From assembly GCF_000003605.2 (NCBI RefSeq), contig NW_003131909.1, positions 3,373 to 30,939 on the forward strand: a stretch of DNA of 27,567 bases, read 5' to 3'. This document shows, piece after piece, positions 1-9,305 of the stretch; within the stretch, counting starts at the first letter, position 1, and the number at the start of each line of letters is the position of its first letter. The notes below the pieces were generated by a model. That model had not been told where the DNA came from. It made no database searches and worked only from the letters and a program-made list of their open reading frames with translations. Position numbers and translations under genes: made by a program. This DNA is from Saccoglossus kowalevskii. Taxonomy: Eukaryota > Hemichordata > Enteropneusta > Harrimaniidae.

Positions 1-1111
1 AACATAAATACGAGACTGCATACTATAAATATGAGACTGCATAACACAGGGTAGAAACTGCATAGCATAACGACATGATAAAACATCACCAAAAACAGTT
101 ACAATGTCTCATACAATTCGGTACAGAAATAATTGTTGGTACAAATCGGTACATAGTAATTTTTTACATTGCATAATACGGTCGTAATCCGTTTTGACAT
201 GTTTGTTGTATTCTTCCTTTGACCGTGGATTAGACCAGGAATTTAGTACTATGTGGCTGCAACATAGTCTGACTATCAAAAAAACTGTTAAATAATTAAT
301 ATAAAATCCTGCTTGATAATTTGATAGATATTACCTACTTCGAAATGAGATACAAGTCGGGGTTTACTATAGCTGGTTCAATAAATTAAAGTCCGCATAT
401 CATGTATGGTTATAAAATCCAAAAAACATGGTCAAATGGTATACGAAAAATATAAATTCCTTTCACTCACTACAAATGGTACCCTTCAGGAGCCATTATA
501 CACAATTATGTTATTATAAGTTATTCTGTGTTGCATTGACCTAGAACACAAACATGCAATGCTAGTACGTGATTACTGCAGTGAGTAATAGGGTATACAA
601 CTCCGAGTATTACTGTTGTTATTTGGGTTATACACTGTCAAATTGAAATACATTTAATTCGCAGAAAATATATTATATTGATTAGAAATTCAGTTGGTCT
701 GTTACCTCATTAGCTTGACAAAGTTGTCATATTCTATGTCAGAAAATTAAACATAGGTAAACTCAATGTCTGTTTGAGAACACATTGAAAAATCTGGAAG
801 CTCACTACATACTCTGTTAGAGGTAAAAAAAAACGTAGGTCAATTGCCTTCCTCGACAAGTCTAAATGTCTGCTTAGGAACACATTGAAAATCTAAAATA
901 AATATTGTCTTGTTATTTCACAAACCTCTACATTGCTAAGACCATGAAAGGACTGAGGTAGGTGCTGAGTAAATTTAAATCTCGAGTGTCATACTTCTAA
1001 ACAAGATTGGTCACAGTATGCACTTCCTATTTGTGAGTTTATTTTTATCGCCGTGAAAGTGCCTATTAGTCTGTTACATCTTCACAAAGCAGATAAACAT
1101 ATTAGACTACT
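1..1111. other. AT-rich non-coding stretch with short repeats
   Basis: No gene seen. Positions 4-47 hold two copies of a roughly 22-bp unit (ATAAATAYGAGACTGCATA). A roughly 31-bp direct repeat starting AATGTCTG occurs at 765-795 and 865-894, exactly 100 bp apart. The sequence between them has a diverged relative at about 2452-2520. Confidence 0.5.
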
Positions 1112-1147
1112 CAGTGTTCTCCACAAATAAAATTTAAAGAGGGGTGC

Positions 1148-1193
1148 TAATTTGCATATAATTAGCATATTTAATTTGCATATAATTAGCATA
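1148..1193. repeat. Direct 22-bp repeat with octamer and homeodomain-like cores
   Basis: Two identical copies with a 24-bp period, inside the left end of the hAT-like element. Each contains ATTTGCAT (complement of the POU octamer) followed by TAATTA. TGCTAATT at 1145-1152 and AATTAGCA at 1160-1167 also form an inverted repeat. Confidence 0.9.
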
Positions 1194-1263
1194 CTAATCA
1201 AACATTTCAAAGGAAATTCTTAGCACTTTTATATTTACATCAATTAAATACTGTGTACAAGTA

Positions 1264-1635
1264 CTAAAGTTCTTGAATTATTTTGATGAATAAGTTAAAC
1301 CACTTGATGTGTAAAAAAAATATCAACTTTGACAAATGAAGAATATCAATTTTATTATTTGTAAAAGTGTAATGGAGCAAGTTGTGAAATTCTAGCCTTT
1401 CATTTATTTCTTTTAAATTTCTTTCAAATATTTCCATAGCTTTTATAAATGCACTGAGATATTGTAATAGTTGAAAACCCCAAGTAATAAGAAGAAAAAT
1501 ATTTTCACATAACAAAATTACCATTGGAAAGAAAAAGAAAAAATCGAATCCGATGACTGTAAATAAATTAATCATTATGTTGATTGCATTGTGGGTACTG
1601 AGGACAAAAGTCAAATCAGATACCGTGACATCCAT
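1264..1635 (-). other. Hydrophobic 123-codon open frame inside the hAT-like element (unproven)
   Basis: The frame starts at ATG 1635 and ends at TAG. It encodes two hydrophobic stretches (about residues 20-60 and 100-118) separated by a charged, helix-prone segment rich in E, K, N and R (about 66-83). Phenylalanine runs and AT-rich codons mean it could be chance. The helix-charged-helix order loosely recalls part of a 7TM chemoreceptor, but I cannot support any family. It lies between the transposon ends, so if real it would be a captured or decayed fragment. Confidence 0.2.
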
Positions 1636-2239
1636 GTTGTTTCAGTGTTTACCCATGGTTTACCGTACGTTTTATTTGGATGATTTATTTGATGATTCTT
1701 TTTACTTTTCGCCAATAAAAGGCAAGTAACAAGCAATTGGACCAATAAATTGTTGCTGGTTGTCCTGTTCTTAAGTATCTAAGCTAATTCAGGAATGATG
1801 AGAAAAACTTGTTTTGACTATCTCATTGCGTGATCATGGATGGCGTGATTAACGCAATGCTTGTGACAATCACTTCACGCGTCCATTCATTGCTTTTCGT
1901 TTATTTATTCAGCCAGTTTTTTCCCCCAGACATCAAATCGATTGTCCTAGTTGTTACCTATGCCACTATCTGTCTCCTAGTTCTTTGTTTTATCGCCTGT
2001 CTCTAAATAACGTCGTCGGGACATCTTCCGGGACTGTGAAACAGCCTGTCACCGAAAACAAAGGAGGGTGCTGAAGATAAATAGAGGGGCGCTACAAATT
2101 GAAGAGGGGCGCAAATAAATTAAAGTGGGGCGCCCCTTTTAAACCCATGTGAATGCAGGGCGCTTGTTGACCGATGCAGGGCGCACGACTTCCTATGCAG
2201 GGCGCTGCGCCCTGCTAAAACCCCTCGTGGAGAACACTG

Positions 2240-3288
2240 CTAGTTGTCTCTAATACAGAGTGTTCTCCCGTAATAGTCCAGCGTATTAATAGGGTATGAG
2301 GAATTTACGATTCCTGTGGGAAATGAATGTTGCCAGATCTAGGACTAAAATTGGCACCGCCCCTCTCTTCCATATCTGATTCTAATTCCTGAATTGTCCC
2401 ACAGGTCGATTTGGTTAGCATTATACATAGCCAGGCTGTAGTCAAATGATAAAGCTGGCAGTTCACTACATCTCCTTTTAGTGGACAAAAACAATTTCCT
2501 TCCTGGACGAGTCTACGAGTGTTGTAGAGGCATGCAGTTTATGTGGTCCACAAAACTCTCTAGGGATATGATCTAGAATGAAGCAAGAAGGTGGGGTTTG
2601 ATGGTCATTCTATGTATGAATACACATTATATATGTATCGTCACTCATACGAATGCCAGGGTAAGGTAAACCGCCCTAAACACTTTCATACTATAATTCC
2701 ATAGTCTCTCAAATGCTGATCCATCAAGTAAGCAAATATTAGAAGTAACACTGTCAGGCGAAAATGTGTCGCCAAATCAGGGCTTTTGGACATGTTCATG
2801 TAGTTTTCATGTTTCCCACTATGTACCTGACAATCTACGTAAGCTGCTTAAATTACGAAGAAGTAAGTCGTGAAAAAATATTCTAAGGTTGAGAATTATG
2901 ACTTTAAACTTAAACACTGATAACAATATTACTAATATGAAAAATGCAAATATTGATTCATACAACAGTGGTAGAAAATTATAACAACATAACAATCCGT
3001 GACACCTGGCGGCCATTAATTATATAAAACAATATGGCACTTAAAGTAAATATGATTATGCCAAAAAATCATTCTCAATATTGAAAACGACAACGGAAAC
3101 TGAACTTTACCCATATTTTCAAATGCGCATTTGTCAAAATTGAAATACAAAATGCGTTATAGGAAATTACATTAGCTGCGGTCCATAATACGACCATTTA
3201 TCATTTATTTACGAACGTCCCCATGAACATATCACAATATGTGATGAAATCAACATTGTCGAGTGTATAGCGTACAAACTAAATTGAT
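2240..3288. other. Non-coding stretch
   Basis: No gene seen. A CAGAGTGTTCTCCC sequence at 2255-2268 resembles the adjacent hAT-like terminal repeat and may be a fragment of a related copy. A diverged copy of the 795-868 repeat lies at about 2452-2520. A minus-strand 65-codon frame (2819-3016) has no support. Confidence 0.4.
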
Positions 3289-3437
3289 ACAGGGACGGAT
3301 ACAGGATTTTTTTATGGGGGGTCCAAACTTTAAAATCGCCAGGCTAAGTTTTTTATATTATACAAAAACAAATGGAATAAATTTTTCAACGGGGAGGGTC
3401 CCGCACACCAAGCCCCCCCCCCTAGATACGCCACTGT
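3289..3437. mobile_element. MITE-like short element with imperfect terminal inverted repeats
   Basis: The left end ACAGGGACGGATACAGG and the complement of the right end, ACAGTGGCGTATCTAGG, are imperfect inverted repeats, with a G run near the left end and a run of nine C near the right. The flanks ATTGA and TCAAT extend the symmetry. Its + strand reads through as a G-R-I-Q-D-F-F-M-G-G peptide, a transposon-derived string I recall from many invertebrate protein predictions; that recall is unchecked. No target-site duplication is clear. Confidence 0.5.
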
Positions 3438-5480
3438 TCAATGTGTATTGGTAGGACCCGACCTAGTTTCGACGTATACGCAAAGGGACAGACATATCCG
3501 ATGGCAGTCAAAACACTGTTTTAAAATGGGTATCGGGGTGGAGGGCGTGTCACCTTGTCAGTTTATTGTTGGTAAATGCTTCACCTCCAAATTTATTTCG
3601 TGGACGTAATGCGGAGTAATTCTTCTGAATAAAGCGGTACTGTGTTTACATATTTATTTTTTTTAGTTTGATCTTGATACGACGTTAGATTGTTCAATCC
3701 CTATGCCGACTAACCGCGAGATTGTTTATTCGTAATGTTGTGACATTGTATTCATTTTATTAACAACAAAAGACAATATATAGTACGGCGCGTATAACTA
3801 TAATCCGTGCAAACTTGCCGCGGCATTTCCTAATCATGGCGTTAGATTCCGCACCTTCCTCACCTTGATATTAACCGACATACTGCACGCACCAATCCCA
3901 ACCACCGTGACTATTATATTACGGGCGATCTTCGTACTGTTCTATGCGTTGTTTCGCCCTGTGTCAGTGCAAGTCATGTCGACATTTTTCAACTTCCAGT
4001 CAATAGAATTGCCGCAATATTAGAGATGTGGCTTAAATGACATTCCAAATCAATCGTTTAACAAATTAAACTTTTTCAGTTTTCAGCTGGCTTTGGTCTC
4101 TGTCCGGTTCCTCCAGCCGAGAATGTTTCCATGTCAAAGGACCGATATGGCAATGCTTCCTTGTATCAAATCTCGCAATTTACAAAAGTATGCTAACAGC
4201 AGTGAGGTCAGTAATCGTAAAACAAAAAGTGGCGGACATATTGTAAGTAATAATTGTGCACATTTTTTAATTCTAACCAACATTTACAGGGTAAATGTGA
4301 CAATAACAGCTTCTGCTATGTTTTATTGGAAATCCAGCAAATTCTTTTTTAAAAAGGAATCACTTACAAATCTATTATAGGTTATTTTCATCCAAATATT
4401 CAGAAACTATACTATATACAGAAACATGGTCTGTTTTTAAACGAATAGATACTTATTTATTTATTGACGAAAGAAACACCAAAATTCATGATTTGGACTT
4501 GTTATAAACCGTGTCCCAGCTATGCCTTGGTGGATTTCATTCCAATTCATAACTGATATAAATGTCTTAAATGTCATCGTGATAACTATGAAATCTTAAC
4601 TTAGAGCTATGTATGAAGTTCGATCTTTTCGATCACTGTCTTACTTCATCCTATAACCATATGAATGCCATTATAGCTCATTGTGTTTACTTCACAAATT
4701 ACATATGGCTTCCCATAGATATATTCCTTACTATTCAACCCAAAATTAAAGTTCTTGAATAATTGTTATAGCCTTCTTGATGGCTTTCCCATGAAAATTA
4801 TAAACACATTCCAGCATGTTCAGGACACATCCACTCGGTTAGGGTGCAAAACCAAGGAGTTTAATCATGTCAGTACAATCGCTACACTGGGTATCAATTT
4901 TTCCCGTATACAATTTATAGTTATTTGTTATAATCAATGATACAGGCCCACAGTATCTGACAAAAAATCGCCAGCTATATACTCCAGCAAGACAACTTTG
5001 CTCATTGTTAAACTAAACATGGAACATGGGCTCTACACTAATATTTGAATGCAATGCTTCGAATGTTACTGCTCGCCCTACATGCGAACTGGTCAAATAG
5101 CTTGTGTATTAAGTTCATTTTCCCATACAATACAATATCCACTTTCATTTAGTTATTCGTGAAAGGCCATTTATTTTTTTATTTCAAAGACAGGGATTCT
5201 GACATTTAAGTGTTATTGATTTATTCACGATGTTTCACTGTCACAAAGTTCGCTTAATAATGCTAAAGTCACAATTTCATTGCTAGGTTACACGTGTACA
5301 AAAGTGGACAGTGACGTATGTCTTTCTCGTCTTGGCTGCTTATAAAATTCCGTTTCCTGAAGATGTCAAAATCTTCCCATATTTCAAAAGTTAATACATC
5401 AATCGCCAAGCACACTTTCATTAGGAACTAGCAAGCAAACCGGTTTGGATCAAGACTCCTCTAGTGAAGGGTTCACGCTT
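3438..5480. other. Non-coding stretch with one exon-like segment
   Basis: No supported gene. The segment 4087-4242 follows a good acceptor (CTTTTTCAGTTTTCAG) and precedes GTAAGT at 4243, and is open across 52 codons. No partner exon is visible, so it is listed only as an observation. Confidence 0.35.
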
Positions 5481-5744
5481 TCATGACTCTTTGACACACA
5501 TGTCACAGAATTTCACGCAAGACGATGTGGCAGTGTGCCGATAGTCGTCCATATGAGATGTGGACACATGTACATTCCATTTAATCAATTTAGTATACAT
5601 CATTTTAGTATTCGAGCCAGGTACATATTGAATGTGTTCCTTTCTAAACCATTCAGGTGAAGCAATAGGCCTTCCAGTGCATATTGATGAAAACCACTGC
5701 TTGGACATTCCTGTTAGCCATACGTGTGTTGTCAGCATAATCAC
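5481..5744 (-). other. 87-codon minus-strand open frame next to the coding-like segment
   Basis: It encodes a moderately protein-like sequence with a W-F-S-S-I-C-T-G-R-P patch and a Cys-rich end (C-x3-C-x2-C near the C-terminus). It overlaps, in a different frame, the readthrough of the 5788-5981 segment, so at most one of the two can be genuine. No domain recognised. Confidence 0.15.
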
Positions 5745-5787
5745 GTAACTCGTTTAACAGGGAGAAGTTTTACCAAAGCGTATCAAA

Positions 5788-5981
5788 TTATATTCGTCGG
5801 TGACTGTCACTGAAGGCTTCATTCATGTAGTGTAATGGTGCGAAACAATTACACATCTGATCGTGAAAAAATTTGATACTCTCGGGTGACACCACTAAAT
5901 TTTTCAGACGGAATAAATTCCTTGTAATTTCCCACCATGGCATTGCTAGAATATCCAAAGTGCGTCGTGTTTCAAATGTCC
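5788..5981 (-). pseudogene. Coding-like minus-strand segment, possible exon or gene relic
   Basis: Reading leftward from 5981, the frame is open for about 63 codons and looks protein-like, with T-F-E-T-R-R-T-L, a P-W-W-E-I-T-R motif and a S-I-K-F-F-H-D stretch. It is preceded by a good 3' splice site: a TACTAAC branch-point-like string near 6001-6007 and TTTTTATACAG ending at 5982. The frame stops at TAA 5788-5790, meets another TAA soon after, then stays open for about 38 codons in the same frame. That suggests a decayed gene or a missed donor. I cannot name the family; the F-x-T...P-W-W pattern is only faintly like mitochondrial-class cytochrome P450s. Confidence 0.3.
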
Positions 5982-5983
5982 CT

Positions 5984-8381
5984 GTATAAAAACAAACGTA
6001 TAGTTAGTATATTTGCTACACAAATAGTTTAAAGTGAAACCCACAAAACAGTGACCGATATCAGGGGGATGCATGACATGATTGGTCGAAATAATCGTCT
6101 CATTTTCAATTATAGTCATGAGCAATGAAAAACTCTTTTCAGTAAAGTTGTGCCAAAATGTGTTCCGATAGCATACATGATAGCTCTAAATTGACTGATT
6201 CTATCGTTACGAGCTGAAAGAATAATCGAAAAACTGATGTAAAGGTGTTTTTGAGAGACGATTTTGATCAGACTCCAGCAAACTGTTGAAAGTAACCACA
6301 GGTTTTTTTTTATCCTGATCATAGCAAGTTACGAAATTCATGGAGAATGAAAAAGCACGTTTATATTTCACTCCAGTACTATTGCTCAAAAATGCTCAAC
6401 ATTTTTTCAGTGACTTTTGTCAGTGACAAGTTACCTAATTGGTATGCATTTCGAGTGTGTGCATGCGCAGTTTGAAATGGAACAATTTTGAACGCAATAA
6501 AATCACGCATAGAACTCAGGCTCCTACAAGATATTGTGGCGTAAAACTGGCTTTATTTCAATAGACATAATTTTAGCGCCTGCAATTTTCTATGAAATGT
6601 CTCTAAGTTTTGTTGAGGATTATTCTGTAAAGAAATCGCTGAAATTATTTCATACGTTTGTAAAAAGGCCGTTGTTGCTTTGACGATGGGCTACGGACGA
6701 CTCGGATGGCGCCCTCTCGCGCCAATCACCCCCCCTCGGCCGATATGCTTTTGTTTTTAAAATAGGTTCGAAAAACTACAACCTGGCCGGTAGCCTGAGT
6801 TTTGATGCTGCCATTATGTCAAGCCTGGCTGACTGCTCCCACAGAGACTTGACTGGCCGTATTTGTAACAAAAAGACAAACATACATGAACGGTCGGAGT
6901 TTAGAAATTAAACTTGTCTTAAACCGTGAACGTGCTACAATGATGACTGAAGAACTCCATGTTTATAGAATTATTCATTACTGACTATATATTATAGAGT
7001 ATATATCAGATCGTAAACGAATTGCAATCAATGACCGCAGTTCACAGTGAACCTGTATTGTCACTGTCGACCGCATATCACAACCTCACCTGTAGTCCTA
7101 AATTAACAATCACATATAGAGGGCGCAGTACACATATGGCAAGATTTCCCCCCGAACGAGAGTACACAATAATGGATTTTTAATAATGTGATATCAAGAT
7201 TCGATTGTGGAATACAGTTAACACTTGTTTGTCAATTGTTTTAGATTACTTCACCTAAACACGGAATATACAATACATACTTATTCATGGATGATTCCCA
7301 CTTAAACCTGTTATGCCAAACACATTATTTGATCTTTTCCGAATCTTCTGAAATAAATTGTTATTAAAGTGATACATTCGTTTGGAGTGTGCAAATAAGG
7401 GCAGGGAAACCATTAAATCCAGTAGTTAAGTTAATAACAAACTCAATTAAACTATCTGCATGTGTATATGTGCTTCAGTAGCTGTTTGAATCACCTGCAT
7501 AAAAAGAGCAAACAAATAAGTTTGTTATTGTACTTGTGCTTTATATGTAAATATGTGATCGGGCATATAATTGTTTTATGTTTGTTTTGTTTATGTGTTT
7601 TTGTTTTTGTTTGTTTTCTCCTGTTGGTTTCAGTTTAATAACATTAAAATTAAAATTAAAATATTTTATTAATCAAAGACGTTATATGCATGTTACATTT
7701 GTACTGTATCTAGGAAACGCATGTTTAATTAATCATTAATTAATCAGTGCGGAAGCCATGGTTTATATCTTCATTTTTTAAATAGTTTAAAAAAATACAT
7801 CTCAATCACGTGTATAAGAATATTGTCACTGACATGTCAATTGCGGAGGCAAGATTACCTGCGCGTGAAACCCTCAGGAAAGCTTGACATTTGCATTAGG
7901 CGTGTCATCGAATAATATTATCATTATCGTTTATTATATCGATATTATTAGTATATATCAGATGTATGATGGCTTAGTATATAATATTATATCGTTTTGC
8001 ATGTTGTCGGAAGCACGTGTTTTTTTTCTCGAAAAACTCCAATAAAATAGGTAATATTAGATAATAACACATAATACATAAGTTTGATTTTTCAAAAACG
8101 TAAGCAAGTTATTATCGAAGAATATCAGCTGACGTAGATAATTATCTGTGACATTTAACAGAAAGCAGATATTTGCTCAAAGTGCAGCTTCCTTGAATAA
8201 TTTCACCTTCATTCTTCCTCTGTGGCTGATATATCTGCCCAATATTTAATTAGATCACTGAACAAACATCCTTAGAAACAGCGTGTTACAAATATGAACT
8301 ATCGCCCATATTTGTTATAGCTGCAGCTGTGTTATTATTATTATGTCACCTATATTAAAATCATCGTCTTACATTGTACAT
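5984..8381. other. Non-coding stretch with weak coding-like patch and AT-rich palindromes
   Basis: Minus-strand frames at 6116-6389 overlap in two phases around an AT-rich stretch and may be a relic of the same gene as 5788-5981. Near 6700-6745 a short GC-rich patch (GGCGCCCTCTCGCGCC) interrupts the AT-rich background and may be a transposon edge. A perfect palindrome lies at 7725-7743. Otherwise nothing recognised. Confidence 0.4.
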
Positions 8382-8727
8382 TGTATGACATAACCTAGCG
8401 GTTATACCAGTATAATAACGCCCTCGTATAACCATCTAGCCAATCAGATCATGTCTTTCACGAACACACGTAGAAAATCAATTAAGTGATTTACCCTATA
8501 AATACAGTACCAATCAAGAATTACACACTTCATCTGGTCATTTACTCTTTGTTATTTACTTGTGTGGTCATGCGGTGCCGTTCAGATGCATCGGGTCTGA
8601 TCCGTTGGAGGATACTGTCATTTGCTATGTGGTTCTGATACATTCACACAAATAAAGTGTACAACTGATGTTTCGTTTTGGTCGCTTTAGTGTCCCAACT
8701 GAAAATTCAACAAAGTGCCTCTACTAT
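8382..8727 (+). mobile_element. Possible solo LTR
   Basis: An inverted-CCAAT-type GCCAATCAG near 8439, a TATA box (CCTATAAATAC around 8496) and AATAAA at 8651-8656 occur in the order of an LTR. TACAT directly precedes TGTATGACATAACC at 8382 and recurs at 8728-8732, as a 5-bp target duplication would. The right end does not finish in CA and no primer-binding site follows, so this may be a chance arrangement or an ordinary promoter. Confidence 0.25.
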
Positions 8728-8930
8728 TACATGATTATCCGTAATATAAATTGATCCTCTACGGGCAGAGATTATCTGGTTCAACCCTTCAAAATTATGA
8801 CAGCAGGTAAGACTACACGCATGTCCATTTGTTACAACAATTATCTATCGACACAATAGAATGGTCCCGATGTTGTGGATTTTTAGGACTATTTCAACAT
8901 ATTATTATGTTTTATATGCCCAACTCTAAT

Positions 8931-9305
8931 GTAATCAGATATGTGGATTATCCAAAGCATCTATGTGCCAAATATAATTGACATCCGATGAGTGTTGAAA
9001 TATCAGTGAAAAAGCTAAAAAACGGCAAATTATTAAGCAAAGTGGGAAATTAGTGTGTACGGATTTCAACCTAAAACTGACAGCTCTTTGCACTGTCCAA
9101 GAGCATCTATCTACCAAGTTTCATTGAAATGTAATGATTAGAGTTGTTGCTTAAAATTGAAGATATATTATGCAAACTAGGTAATTAGTATTCACAGATG
9201 TCACACCAAACCTAATCAGATTTCTGCATTGTTCAGGGCACCTATGTGTTCAAAGTTTCATTGAAATCTGTTGAGTGATTCTTGGGATATCCATGGACAA
9301 ACGAA
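8931..9305. repeat. Three diverged tandem copies of a ~140-bp repeat
   Basis: Units start near 8931, 9074 and 9212 (the last truncated). They share TAATCAGAT-like starts and a CTATGTRCCAAGTTTCATTGAAAT core. The third ends with GATATCCATGGACAAACG. The core resembles widespread invertebrate interspersed repeats that I recall, but I cannot assign a class. Confidence 0.7.

Larger units (their letters stand above)
1112..2239. mobile_element. hAT-like non-autonomous DNA transposon
   Basis: The ends are perfect 13-bp inverted repeats, CAGTGTTCTCCAC at 1112-1124 and its complement at 2227-2239. CAGTG fits the hAT terminal consensus (YARNG). Subterminal repeats are present at both sides. On the left is a 22-bp unit duplicated at 1148-1169 and 1172-1193. 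On the right there are three ATGCAGGGCGC copies at exact 21-bp spacing (2153, 2174, 2195), plus AGGGGCGC copies from 2084 and a GGGGCGCCCC palindrome near 2127-2136. I cannot see a clean 8-bp target-site duplication (AGACTACT versus CTAGTTGT), so the exact ends may be off or the copy is old. No transposase is visible. Confidence 0.6.

Noticed and set aside
3263-3454. 63-codon + strand open frame with R-I-Q-D-F-F-M-G-G
   Set aside because: It is the readthrough of a short inverted-repeat mobile element, not a gene.
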